Below the pieces are notes generated by a model. It worked only from the letters and a program-made list of their open reading frames with translations. It did not search any database and was not told the origin of the DNA. From assembly GCA_041441455.1 (NCBI GenBank), contig JASDTB010000089.1, positions 1 to 48,478 of the forward strand: DNA of 48,478 bases, in the 5' to 3' direction. The position numbers and the translations under genes are program-made. Source of the stretch: JAFIHK01 sp041441455. Lineage in GTDB: Bacteria > Bacteroidota > Bacteroidia > Bacteroidales > UBA932. This document shows, piece after piece, positions 1 through 7,436 of the stretch; within the stretch, counting starts at the first letter, position 1, and every line of letters begins with the position of its first letter.

Positions 1-70
1 TTTTCTGTTTCATATTACCCCTTTAAATAAATTCTTAGTTCTTTTTCAATGCACAATCCCAATTATCTTA

Positions 71-247
71 TAATTCTTATTCATAATTCGCATTCACAAT
101 CTTATACACAGTTCTCATGCAAAGTTCTTATGCACAATACTCATAAACAATTCTTATACACAGTTCATATGCACAATACTCATTCATAATTCTCATGCAC
201 AATACTCATAAACAATTTTTATGCACAATTCTTATTCATAATACAAT
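71..247. repeat. Degenerate 13-bp tandem repeat array
   Basis: About fourteen head-to-tail units of mostly 13 bp, consensus near GCACAATTCTCAT. Variation falls mainly at the first two bases and in the middle. The unit GCACAATACTCAT occurs three times exactly (132-144, 171-183, 197-209), and near-copies fill the rest in strict 13-bp register. A further partial copy appears near 279-292. Because 13 is not a multiple of three and stops are present, the array is not coding. There are no unique spacers, so it is not CRISPR. Confidence 0.85.
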
Positions 248-362
248 TTTAATACGCATGACTATTCTCCTATAAATTCAATTCACAATACTCTTTTTTA
301 TTATCATAGACTATTGTCTTATAATTTATGGAGTTAGTATTCTCAACTTTATTTTAGGGCTC

Positions 363-438
363 TACTCAATTTGCATATTATAGGAGAGGAATGGGCTGAT
401 TTTTGCTCCAAATGGGGGTTATGTACTCAATTTGCATA
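363..438. repeat. 15-bp direct repeat pair
   Basis: The 15-mer TACTCAATTTGCATA occurs at 363-377 and again at 424-438, 61 bp apart. Both copies are followed by similar purine-rich sequence ending in GAGAG. A GGGCT...CCAAA motif also recurs behind each copy (near 393-412 and 469-478). It looks like a diverged duplication of about 60-75 bp. Confidence 0.6.
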
Positions 439-474
439 AATATATGAGAGACATCTTTAGTTAGATATGGGCTC

Positions 475-497
475 CAAAAGTTGTTGTCTAACTTTTG
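475..497. repeat. Perfect 8-bp inverted repeat with 7-nt loop
   Basis: CAAAAGTT (475-482) faces AACTTTTG (490-497) across a 7-nt loop. No T-run follows on either strand, so it does not look like an ordinary intrinsic terminator. It could be an RNA hairpin at the 3' end of the minus-strand transcript or a protein-binding site. Confidence 0.5.
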
Positions 498-509
498 AGG
501 TTCATTACA

Positions 510-535
510 CTCTTTTTAGTCACCCTTTTTTTATT
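510..535. repeat. Lone half of a terminator-like repeat
   Basis: CTCTTTTTAGTCACCC (510-525) is the exact reverse complement of 48431-48446 (GGGTGACTAAAAAGAG), and is followed by a T-run (526-532). It looks like the 3' arm and U-tract of the same type of terminator as at the right end, with its 5' arm missing. Confidence 0.6.
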
Positions 536-630
536 AAAATTGTTACGCGTAAGAAGTTAATCTAGATTTTGTCCGTTTCATATGCTAACTTCAAAATTCA
601 AAAGTGCTAAACTTGTTTAACTGACATTTT

Positions 631-1038
631 CTATAATTTTGGATGTCCGACACCGACAAGTATAAGAGACAAAACAACCAACAGAAATGAAAATAATAAA
701 TAGCTGATAACTTTTCTTCTTCCTTTTTTTCGGTCATCTTCACTTTCGTTTATAAACTCGTTAATAATCCTCTTATATTTTCCTTTAAAAATAAAAATAA
801 AATAAAATATTATATAATAAGGAAGTCCGAATAAAACAAAGAAATTTGTTCTTGAAATCGCAGGATACGTAGTAAACTGATACACTAGATTTATAATTGA
901 TGCGATGGAAAGTATGTTAAAAAAGAATAATAAACCTACTGTAAACATAGCTGTATATTCTGGGGAGTCATCCTCTCCATTAATTTTTACAAACAATTTA
1001 AAAAGTTTGTAGTACAAATATTTAATAGAATGCCACAT
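631..1038 (-). CDS. Small integral membrane protein, function unknown
   Basis: This 135-residue protein has three clear hydrophobic segments (about residues 28-54, 65-85 and 112-131). Short charged stretches separate them, including a lysine/arginine-rich segment before the last helix. The N-terminus (KYLYYKLFKLFVKINGEDDS) resembles a recurring type of uncharacterised Bacteroidota inner-membrane protein, but I cannot name a family. It is transcribed away from the housekeeping block and lies in the accessory-looking part of the window, so it is probably lineage-specific. A TATATTTG box on the minus strand at 1178-1185 could be its -7 element, with a leader of about 130 nt and no clear -33 element. 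Confidence 0.6.
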   Translation of the reverse strand: MWHSIKYLYYKLFKLFVKINGEDDSPEYTAMFTVGLLFFFNILSIASIINLVYQFTTYPAISRTNFFVLFGLPYYIIFYFIFIFKGKYKRIINEFINESEDDRKKGRRKVISYLLFSFLLVVLSLILVGVGHPKL

Positions 1039-1209
1039 ATATTTATTTGTATTTATCTTGTTGACCTATAGAAGTATATTACATCATCGAATAGTCACAC
1101 TGTCTTATTCTATTTACTATTCCAAATACAAAGATTGGAATAATAAATTGTTGATTAATAATTGGAGTTATCATTTGCAAATATAAATTATTAATCACCA
1201 AGATAATAA

Positions 1210-1482
1210 TGGATAAACACTACCTCAGGACTTATTTGTTCAATATTTTCTAATTTTACAGATGTATTCTTAAAAACAACAGAAATAAGATTTTACATAT
1301 TGATAGACCTCAATACTTCTGTAAACGTTTTTTCGACATGGAGTATAGCTACAAACGAACTTTCGTTTAATAATATTTCAATCAGTTCGGTGAAACTTAA
1401 TCCCATGAATAAAAATAATTTCAACATAGAATTCGAGAAATCAAAAGATTGGAGATATATAATAATTAATAATGTTAAATAA
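1210..1482 (+). pseudogene. Possible 3' remnant of a protein gene
   Basis: The frame is open from just after a TAA at 1207-1209 to a TAA at 1480-1482, about 90 codons. It has no ATG before residue 60; only a TTG at 1300 would give a 60-residue product. Its translation is fairly ordinary in composition (for example NELSFNNISISSVKLN and a Trp-containing end), more protein-like than the overlapping antisense frame at 1293-1520. It may be the C-terminal tail of a truncated gene, or chance in AT-rich DNA. No family is recognised. Confidence 0.25.
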
Positions 1483-1518
1483 CATTGATTGAGGTTACAT
1501 GCGGAATTGCCAAACTGC

Positions 1519-1548
1519 AAAAAAAAAGAGACCCTAAAATGGGTCTCT
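1519..1548 (-). terminator. Rho-independent terminator of the DUF3276 gene
   Basis: On the minus strand an 8-bp perfect stem (AGAGACCC / GGGTCTCT, 1527-1534 with 1541-1548) with a 6-nt loop is followed by eight or nine T residues (plus-strand A-run 1519-1527). It lies about 30 bases past the stop of the gene at 1581-1928. Confidence 0.85.
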
Positions 1549-1580
1549 GTTTATAAAAAAATTGAATTACCTATTAAGAT

Positions 1581-1928
1581 CTACAGCTCTTCGAAATTTA
1601 CATCCGAAAAGGTTGGGGCAGTGTCTTTGGAACTTTTTTCCTGTGCAGCAGGAGCTTTTTCTCTAATATATTGAATAATCTCTTCTAGACCTTGAGAAAA
1701 TTTTTCAAAATCTTCTTTGTACAAAAAGATTTTATGTTTGTCATAAACAAACCTTCCATCGCGGTCGAGCCTTCTCTTACTTTCTGTGATTGTTAGATAG
1801 TAATCGTTGTTCTTAGTTGCCTTGACATCAAAAAAATAGGTGCGTTTTCCGGCCCTCACAGGCTTGGAAAAGACGTCATCGCCATTACGCTCTTGAGCGT
1901 CTGCCATATCAAAATCCTCAAAGTACAT
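1581..1928 (-). CDS. PUR-family DNA/RNA-binding protein (DUF3276)
   Basis: This 115-residue protein matches the Bacteroidota DUF3276 group, a single PUR-alpha-like domain thought to bind single-stranded nucleic acid. The PUR-like core runs from about residue 19 (DVFSKPVRAGKRTYFFDVKA) through the segment with YYLTITESKR to a C-terminal helix near residues 72-90. A low-complexity acidic tail follows. The chosen start gives a leader of about 20 nt from the predicted promoter; a second Met at residue 8 is an alternative start. The gene stands alone, has its own terminator and is divergent from nusB with overlapping promoters. Its cellular role is not well defined. Confidence 0.85.
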   Translation of the reverse strand: MYFEDFDMADAQERNGDDVFSKPVRAGKRTYFFDVKATKNNDYYLTITESKRRLDRDGRFVYDKHKIFLYKEDFEKFSQGLEEIIQYIREKAPAAQEKSSKDTAPTFSDVNFEEL

Positions 1929-1953
1929 TTTGTTCGTTTTTAAATTTCTTCTA

Positions 1954-1982
1954 CAAAGATAAAATTATTTTTTGTGCACAAA
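1954..1982 (-). promoter_or_regulatory. Promoter of the DUF3276 gene
   Basis: On the minus strand a TATCTTTG -7 box (complement of 1954-1961) is preceded after 17 bp by TTTG (complement of 1979-1982). This fits the Bacteroidota consensus TTTG-N17-23-TAnnTTTG. The expected start of transcription is about 20 nt before the ATG. Confidence 0.7.
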
Positions 1983-1986
1983 AATC

Positions 1987-1994
1987 TATCTTTG
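1987..1994 (+). promoter_or_regulatory. -7 box of the nusB promoter
   Basis: TATCTTTG at 1987-1994 is a perfect TAnnTTTG box; the -33 element is poor. Transcription would begin near 2000. An upstream ATG at 1974 lies before this point and cannot be used, which supports the nusB start at 2022. Confidence 0.6.
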
Positions 1995-2021
1995 CAAAAT
2001 ATTAAGATAATTAGAATATTT

Positions 2022-2969
2022 ATGATTAGCAGAAGACTGATACGTGTCAAGGTTTTTAAGGTTCTTTTCAGTAGGATTAGTTCGGGATCGGAGTCGTTAC
2101 AAGCAGCCGAGAAAGAGTTGCTCATGAGTTGCGACAAAACACTCGATCTATATTTCTATCTGTTGTCGCTACCTGTTGCACTACGCAATGTAGCTGAAAA
2201 CAAGATAGAAGCAGGTTTGAAAAAGTTTCACCCAACCTATGAGGAGGCAAATCCAAATAGAAGATTTGTTGAAAATAGATTGATTGAAAAAATCGCAAAC
2301 AACGAAACTTTGATTAAGAAATGTGAAGCTGCAGGTCTTTATTGGAGCGACCAATTATCGTTTGTAAAAAAATTATACAATTCTGTAATTGAAAAAGAAT
2401 ATTTTAAAAATTATATGTCTTTACCATCGGTAACTTTTGCCGATGACGTAAAATTGATCTGTGACATTTTCGAAAATGAGCTGGAGGAGAGTGATGATTT
2501 GTACGAAATCATTGAAGATATCAGCCTTTATTGCTCCGACGACATAGCTTATGTGCTAAATGTAATTATTGAGAGGTTGCAAAAAGTACGTGAAGACAAA
2601 AAGGTGACCCATCCAACTGTCTTCATTAAAGACGAAGATAGGGAGTATGCATTAAGGTTATTGACACAATCTCTGATTCACTACGACGAGTACGTTGAAT
2701 TGATGTCGGACTTTACCCTTAACTGGGAACCCGAGAGAATTGCTGCCACAGACTTAGCTTTGATTGTTATGGGAATTGCCGAGGGAATTGCTTTCCCGAA
2801 TATCCCGCTTAAGGTCTCTATTAACGAATATGTAGAGATTGCGAAATTTTACAGCACTCAAAATAGTAAGGTGTTTGTAAACGGAGTCTTGGACAAAGTC
2901 TTAAATGCTCTTCAAAAGGATGGAAAAATCCAAAAGAGCGGGAGAGGTTTGGTAGGCTCAACAGAATAG
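2022..2969 (+). CDS. nusB: Transcription antitermination factor NusB
   Basis: NusB binds boxA RNA with ribosomal protein S10 and supports antitermination of rRNA operons. The 315-residue product is the long Bacteroidota form. An N-terminal extension of about 190 residues precedes the conserved C-terminal NusB fold, whose signature is visible near the end: NWEPERIAATDLAL, IPLKVSINEYVEIAKFYS and FVNGVLDKVLNAL. I chose the start at 2022 (MISRRLIRVKVFKVLFS) because it matches the usual N-terminus and because the ATG at 1974 lies before the predicted transcription start. It begins the run nusB-yajC-ybbR-coaE, a common order in Bacteroidales. Confidence 0.93.
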   Translation: MISRRLIRVKVFKVLFSRISSGSESLQAAEKELLMSCDKTLDLYFYLLSLPVALRNVAENKIEAGLKKFHPTYEEANPNRRFVENRLIEKIANNETLIKKCEAAGLYWSDQLSFVKKLYNSVIEKEYFKNYMSLPSVTFADDVKLICDIFENELEESDDLYEIIEDISLYCSDDIAYVLNVIIERLQKVREDKKVTHPTVFIKDEDREYALRLLTQSLIHYDEYVELMSDFTLNWEPERIAATDLALIVMGIAEGIAFPNIPLKVSINEYVEIAKFYSTQNSKVFVNGVLDKVLNALQKDGKIQKSGRGLVGSTE

Positions 2970-2978
2970 TTAAATTTG
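2948..2978 (+). promoter_or_regulatory. Promoter of yajC
   Basis: TTTG at 2948-2951 and TAAATTTG at 2971-2978 are separated by exactly 19 bp, a textbook Bacteroidota promoter. The -33 element lies inside the last codons of nusB. This suggests yajC and the genes after it can be transcribed separately from nusB. Confidence 0.75.
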
Positions 2979-3003
2979 TATAAATTTTTAAAAAAGGAAT
3001 AAA

Positions 3004-3324
3004 ATGAATTTTCTTGTATTTTTACAGGCAGCACCAGCAACTGGAGCAGGCGGAAACTGGACTTTCTTAGCGATGATGGTACTTATCTTTGTTGTGATGT
3101 ACTTCTTCATGATCCGTCCACAACAAAAGAAACAAAAAGAGCTTGTGAAGTTCCGCGATAACCTTAAAAAAGGTGACAAAGTGCTTACCGCTGGTGGCAT
3201 TTACGGAGTTGTAGTTGAGGTTAAAGATCAGTATGTTCTTGTAGAGGTAGATGCGAATGTTAAAATTCGTTTCGATAAATCTGCAATTGTATCGGAAGTT
3301 GCAGACATACAGAGCACTAAATAG
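3004..3324 (+). CDS. yajC: Preprotein translocase subunit YajC
   Basis: YajC is the small inner-membrane accessory subunit that associates with SecDF and the SecYEG translocon. The 106-residue product has one transmembrane helix (about residues 17-36). The family signature follows directly (MIRPQQKKQKE, residues 37-47), then a cytoplasmic domain with LKKGDKVLTAGGIYGVV. The length is typical. It has its own promoter just upstream and sits 12 bp before the YbbR-like gene. Confidence 0.95.
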   Translation: MNFLVFLQAAPATGAGGNWTFLAMMVLIFVVMYFFMIRPQQKKQKELVKFRDNLKKGDKVLTAGGIYGVVVEVKDQYVLVEVDANVKIRFDKSAIVSEVADIQSTK

Positions 3325-3336
3325 CTTATTATCTTA

Positions 3337-4305
3337 ATGATAAGGCTCCCGAAAATAAAATTTAGTTACGAGAGAGGCAGACAATTATTACTTTTTTTGT
3401 TCTGTCTCTTTTTGGCTTTCATCATTTGGTTCATTCACAGACTATCCGAGGAGTATTCAGCAGTTCTTGAGTATAGGGTAGTTGCAGTATCGGACCTACC
3501 AGGGAGAGCTGGTGAGTCGTTGTCGGAAGACGCCTTATTTATAAAGGCAAGAACCAGCGGTTTCTATATTTTGCAACAGAGGTATGCAAGAATTGGAAAT
3601 ATGGTTAGATTGAATATCGATGGAAAGATGCTCAAAAGGAGAGAGGGAGTAGCAGATGGTTTCTATTTGAATGCAAATGGATTAAAGGATAAACTTCAAG
3701 AGTACTTCGGCGAGACGATGCTCATTGAGGGCGTGGCAACCGATACTTTGAGATTCTTCTTTCCTCGTAAGACTAGTAAAAATGTTCCGATAGCAGCAAG
3801 AACCAATTTGCGATTTTCTAAACAATATACACTTTCTGGTTCTGTTAAGTTGACCCCAGACCGAATTACTATCTATGGAAACTATTCTGACATTCAGAAT
3901 ATCGACACAATCTTTACCCAAACAATAAACATTACTGATGCTGCAAAGAGCGTAAGTGGTGTAGCTGATTTGAAATCCGTGAAAGGTGTCAGGTATTCGG
4001 TAAAAGAGGTCTATTATTCAGTTCCAGTTGAGAGATATGTAGAGCAGTCTGTTAATGTTACTGTCCTTCCTGCAGACGAGCCTGCGGGAAAGAGAATTGT
4101 CCTTTTTCCAACCGAAGTAAAGTTGATAATGAGACTTCCGTATACTTCAAAAGGGACCGAAAAGATATCTGCCAAAGTGACATATTCTCAAATCGAGGAG
4201 TCACTAAACTCATTTGTAAAGCCAATTTTTGATTTTGGAGATCAGAGGGTTCTTAGCTATAAGACAGAACCTCCATATATTGAGGCAAAAATAATCGATA
4301 AATAA
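3337..4305 (+). CDS. YbbR-like domain protein
   Basis: This 322-residue protein has one N-terminal transmembrane anchor (about residues 16-33) followed by an extracytoplasmic region with YbbR-like repeats, seen for example around VPIAARTNL, LTPDRITIYG and YVEQSVNVTV. In Firmicutes, YbbR/CdaR regulates the diadenylate cyclase CdaA. Here no dacA-like gene is adjacent, so that role is not supported. The position between yajC and coaE is the standard Bacteroidales arrangement. Function in this lineage is unclear; an envelope role is likely from topology. Confidence 0.85.
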   Translation: MIRLPKIKFSYERGRQLLLFLFCLFLAFIIWFIHRLSEEYSAVLEYRVVAVSDLPGRAGESLSEDALFIKARTSGFYILQQRYARIGNMVRLNIDGKMLKRREGVADGFYLNANGLKDKLQEYFGETMLIEGVATDTLRFFFPRKTSKNVPIAARTNLRFSKQYTLSGSVKLTPDRITIYGNYSDIQNIDTIFTQTINITDAAKSVSGVADLKSVKGVRYSVKEVYYSVPVERYVEQSVNVTVLPADEPAGKRIVLFPTEVKLIMRLPYTSKGTEKISAKVTYSQIEESLNSFVKPIFDFGDQRVLSYKTEPPYIEAKIIDK

Positions 4306-4311
4306 TTCATT

Positions 4312-4914
4312 ATGTATTGCTTAGCTTGTACTGGTGGAATAGGAAGTGGTAAATCCTATGTTTTGAGAATCTTCAGTGCCCTTGGGGTACCTGTTTACTT
4401 TTCAGACGATAGAACAAAAGAGCTATACAATCAAAACCAGCGATTAATCAAAGAGTTATCAAACCTTTTAGGCGAAGATATTTTAGTTAACGGAGTGTTG
4501 AATAAAGCTGCAATGGCGGCAAAAATTTTTGCAGACAAGTCTCTCCTTTCTCAAGTTAACTCCATTGTGCATCCAATTGTTTTAGAGGATTTTATAGAGT
4601 GGAAAAAAGAGCAGTCGAGTAAAGGTATGAATTTTGTAATAATAGAGTCCGCAATTATTCTGGAGATTCCATTTTTTTTGGATGAGACAGATGGTGTTCT
4701 GGTTGTAACTGCACCAGAAGATGTGAGAATTGAGAGGGTGACAAAGCGAGACGGATTATCTCCAGAGGCTGTGAAAACAAGGATGGATAAGCAGATGAGT
4801 GATAAGGAGAGAATCGATAAAGCGGATTTTGTTATCTTTGCTGATGGACAAAGAGCTGTACTTCCTCAAGTTTTGGAGGTATACAACAGAGTAAATAATT
4901 TAATGACTAAATAA
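4312..4914 (+). CDS. coaE: Dephospho-CoA kinase
   Basis: CoaE phosphorylates the 3'-hydroxyl of dephospho-CoA with ATP, the last step of coenzyme A synthesis, in the cytoplasm. The 200-residue product has a clear Walker A loop near the N-terminus (GGIGSGKS, residues 8-15). The usual family features follow: VPVYFSDD after the loop, the HPIV segment, and the lid region TKRDGLSPEAV. Length is normal. It starts 6 bp after the YbbR-like gene, consistent with one transcript. Confidence 0.95.
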   Translation: MYCLACTGGIGSGKSYVLRIFSALGVPVYFSDDRTKELYNQNQRLIKELSNLLGEDILVNGVLNKAAMAAKIFADKSLLSQVNSIVHPIVLEDFIEWKKEQSSKGMNFVIIESAIILEIPFFLDETDGVLVVTAPEDVRIERVTKRDGLSPEAVKTRMDKQMSDKERIDKADFVIFADGQRAVLPQVLEVYNRVNNLMTK

Positions 4915-4924
4915 ATATAGCAAG

Positions 4925-5647
4925 ATGGGTTATGGCAAATGGATCACTGGCGCTTTAGGATGGGCTCTTGGTGGTCCGATTGGAGGAATTATCGGATTTG
5001 CATTGGCATCGATTCTAGAAAAAGGAGGTGAGGCTAATGCTTCAACTGGAGGCGTTTCTGCCGAACAGAGAAACAGCTTTTTTGTCAGTCTTCTTGTTCT
5101 CTCTTCATCGGTAATGAAGGCAGACGGAAGGATAATGAAGTCTGAACTTGATTATGTTAAAAGATTTTTTGCAGAAAACTTTGGAGTTGACGCAGCAAAG
5201 GAGGCGGCTCTTCTTTTAAAAGAGATTTTACAGAAGGATATCGATATCAACGAAGTTGGTGCTCAGATTCGTGTCAATATGAATCCCTCTTCGAGGATTC
5301 AGCTTTTGCACTACCTTACTGGTATTGCTATGGCCGATGGAGCAGTGAGCCGCGACGAACTTGCTGTCCTTAGAAAGATCGCTCTTGCACTGGGTATTCC
5401 TCATGCCGAGAGTGAGTCTGTTTTTGCAATGTTCGATAATGGTATCGATGCTGCTTACCAAATTTTAGAGGTTGATAAGAATGCTTCCGACGAAGAGGTT
5501 AAAAAAGCATATAAGAAGATGGCTGTCAAACATCATCCCGATAAAGTGTCGAGCTTGGGGCCAGATGTTCAGAAAGCCGCAGAGGAGAAGTTTAAAAAGA
5601 TTGCCGAAGCTTTTGATAAAATAAAGAAAGAGCGAGGAATTGTCTAG
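4925..5647 (+). CDS. TerB/DjlA-type J-domain co-chaperone
   Basis: The 240-residue protein has three parts. Residues 5-32 form a glycine-rich hydrophobic segment (GALGWALGGPIGGIIGFALA) that probably anchors or associates with the membrane. Residues 50-165 form an acidic helical TerB-like domain, with two DG-containing repeats (MKADGRIMKSEL and MADGAVSRDEL) that may bind metal. Residues 177-240 form a DnaJ J domain with the diagnostic HPD (in KHHPDK, near residue 204). J domains stimulate the ATPase of DnaK. The layout matches DjlA-like proteins. Confidence 0.88.
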   Translation: MGYGKWITGALGWALGGPIGGIIGFALASILEKGGEANASTGGVSAEQRNSFFVSLLVLSSSVMKADGRIMKSELDYVKRFFAENFGVDAAKEAALLLKEILQKDIDINEVGAQIRVNMNPSSRIQLLHYLTGIAMADGAVSRDELAVLRKIALALGIPHAESESVFAMFDNGIDAAYQILEVDKNASDEEVKKAYKKMAVKHHPDKVSSLGPDVQKAAEEKFKKIAEAFDKIKKERGIV

Positions 5648-5675
5648 TAATATACTGTATTATAGTAAATAACAA

Positions 5676-6098
5676 ATGAAAACTAACTTACAAAAGATTT
5701 TGTCTGTTTCCGGTCAACCGGGACTTTTTGAGTACGTAAACCAGGCTAATGCCGGTGTAATTGTAGAATCACTTATAAACAAAAAGAGAAATTGCTTTGG
5801 TATGCAATCAAGAGTAACATCTCTTTCGGATATTTCAATATATACAACTAGCGAAGAGGTATCTCTAAGATCTGTTCTTGAAAAGATGAGAGAGCACCTT
5901 GGTGAGCAAGACGCTCCATCTCCAAAATCTGACCCTTCAGTTTTGAAGTCTCTATTTAACGAAGTACTTCCCGACTACGATCAAGATAGATTTTATGTTT
6001 CGCACATGAAAAAGGTTGTTGAGTGGTATAACATTCTTAAGAACCATGCATCTCTCGATTTTGAAGATGAGAAAAAAGAGGAGGAGCAAGCCGGTTAA
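5676..6098 (+). CDS. DUF5606 domain protein
   Basis: The 140-residue protein matches the Bacteroidota DUF5606 family. The N-terminal half, roughly residues 5-75, carries the characteristic LQKILSVSGQPGLFEYV, VIVESLINKKR and ISIYTTSEEVSL segments. The rest is charged and ends in a lysine/glutamate-rich tail. There is no signal peptide or membrane segment, so it is probably cytoplasmic. Its stop codon overlaps the rimO start by one base (TAATG), so the two genes are translationally coupled. The function is unknown. Confidence 0.82.
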   Translation: MKTNLQKILSVSGQPGLFEYVNQANAGVIVESLINKKRNCFGMQSRVTSLSDISIYTTSEEVSLRSVLEKMREHLGEQDAPSPKSDPSVLKSLFNEVLPDYDQDRFYVSHMKKVVEWYNILKNHASLDFEDEKKEEEQAG

Positions 6099-7417
6099 TG
6101 AGGATTCAGCTTATAACTCTCGGTTGCTCTAAAAACAGAGTAGATTCTGAGCATTTACTTAAACAGATCTATGCCTCGGGAATTGCTATTGCTCCTGAGT
6201 CTGAGGATTTGTCTAAAGGTGAGGTAGATACGGTTATCGTTAACACTTGCGGATTTATTAAAGATGCCAAACAAGAGTCTATCGATACAATTTTCTCTGC
6301 GATTGATGCAAAACAACGTGGATACATCTCTAAGATTCTTGTCTTTGGATGTCTTTCGCAAAGATATCGTGATGAACTCAAGGACTCTATGCCTGAGGTC
6401 GACGGATTCTTTGGGGCTTTCGACTCTTTTTCGGTAGTTGAAGCTCTGGGAAAGAGATATGACGCTTGTCTGAGCACCTCTAGATATCTTACCACGCCTA
6501 ATCACTACGCCTATCTAAAGGTTTCTGAAGGTTGCGACAGAATCTGTTCTTACTGTTCAATTCCTCTTATTAGAGGACCTCACACATCTGTTCCAATCGA
6601 AGAGCTTGTAGATGAGACGAAAAAATTGGCAGATCAGGGTGTAAAAGAGTTGATAGTTGTTGCGCAAGATACTACATACTACGGGATAGACCTATACAAG
6701 AAGAGAGAGATCTCTCGTCTGATCGAAAAGGTATCCGAAGTTAATGGAATAGAATGGATTAGACTTTTATACTCTTATCCGGCTGCATTTCCAGAGGATT
6801 TGTTAGACGTAATTGCATCCAATCCAAAAGTATGTAAATATTTAGATATTCCGCTTCAACACGTCTCAGATAAAGTGTTATCTGCAATGAGACGCTCTGT
6901 CGATGGAAAGGAGACTAGACGAATTGTCTCTAAGTTCAGAGAAAAGGTCCCTGGTATTGTTTTAAGAACAACTATGATTGTGGGACACCCTGGAGAAGAT
7001 AAGAGAGCCTTTGAGGAGTTGCTTCAGTTTGTTGAAGAGGCGAAGTTTGAGAGGTTAGGAGCTTTTACCTATTCTCAGGAGGAGGGCACTTATAGCGCTC
7101 TTAATTTTAAGGATACTATCAGTCAAAAAGTTAAACAAGAGAGATACGATCGTTTAATGGAATTGCAATCTGGAATTTCGTTGAATTACAATCTTTCTAG
7201 AGTGGGTAAAAAAGAGACAGTTTTGATTGATTCTCTCTCCGATGGAGTGCTCGTTTCGCGAAGCAGATCGGAGAGCCCAGAGGTAGATGGCGAGATTCTG
7301 ATCGGTATGGAGGATATTCCTGCCGGTTTTGAACCTGAAAAATTAATTGGTACATTTGCCGAAGTAGAAATTATAAAAGCAGATGAGTACGATCTGCTTG
7401 CCAGAATAATTAAATAA
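6098..7417 (+). CDS. rimO: Ribosomal protein S12 methylthiotransferase RimO
   Basis: RimO is a radical SAM enzyme that adds a methylthio group to the beta-carbon of a conserved aspartate of ribosomal protein S12. It uses two iron-sulfur clusters. The N-terminal MTTase domain has its first cluster Cys in LGCSKNRVDSE (C10), with others in NTCGF and FGCLSQRY. The radical SAM motif is C146-x3-C150-x2-C153 (SEGCDRICSYCSIP), followed by LIRGPHTS. A TRAM-like domain closes the 439-residue protein. The start overlaps the preceding gene by one base. A second methylthiotransferase gene, the damaged mtaB, lies at 35038. Confidence 0.96.
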   Translation: MRIQLITLGCSKNRVDSEHLLKQIYASGIAIAPESEDLSKGEVDTVIVNTCGFIKDAKQESIDTIFSAIDAKQRGYISKILVFGCLSQRYRDELKDSMPEVDGFFGAFDSFSVVEALGKRYDACLSTSRYLTTPNHYAYLKVSEGCDRICSYCSIPLIRGPHTSVPIEELVDETKKLADQGVKELIVVAQDTTYYGIDLYKKREISRLIEKVSEVNGIEWIRLLYSYPAAFPEDLLDVIASNPKVCKYLDIPLQHVSDKVLSAMRRSVDGKETRRIVSKFREKVPGIVLRTTMIVGHPGEDKRAFEELLQFVEEAKFERLGAFTYSQEEGTYSALNFKDTISQKVKQERYDRLMELQSGISLNYNLSRVGKKETVLIDSLSDGVLVSRSRSESPEVDGEILIGMEDIPAGFEPEKLIGTFAEVEIIKADEYDLLARIIK

Positions 7418-7436
7418 TTCACTAAAACATTTTATT

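Larger units (their letters stand above)
1..630. other. Non-coding AT-rich repeat-bearing leader region
   Basis: I see no convincing gene in the first 630 bases. The stretch holds a 13-bp tandem repeat array (about 71-247), a 15-bp direct repeat (363-377 and 424-438), a perfect 8-bp inverted repeat with a 7-nt loop (475-497), and a lone half of a terminator-like hairpin (510-525). Stops interrupt all frames. The region lies downstream of the minus-strand gene that ends at 631. Confidence 0.6.
1039..1580. other. Intergenic region with possible gene remnant and terminator
   Basis: These 540 bases lie between two minus-strand genes. They hold a plus-strand open frame at 1210-1482 that starts without an initiator (listed separately) and, at 1519-1548, the terminator of the DUF3276 gene. 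The sequence at 1039-1209 is AT-rich with no open frame of note. Confidence 0.5.

Noticed and set aside
71..247. CRISPR array
   Set aside because: Units are 13 bp and head to tail with no unique spacers, and no cas gene is present.
475..497. Intrinsic terminator for the gene at 631-1038
   Set aside because: The hairpin is good but no T-run follows on the minus strand.
1293..1520. Minus-strand 75-codon frame
   Set aside because: It is antisense to the better-looking plus-strand frame, runs into the region next to the DUF3276 terminator and has no recognisable features.
1974..2021. Upstream ATG start for NusB
   Set aside because: It lies before the predicted transcription start and overlaps the -7 box; the extra residues do not resemble NusB.
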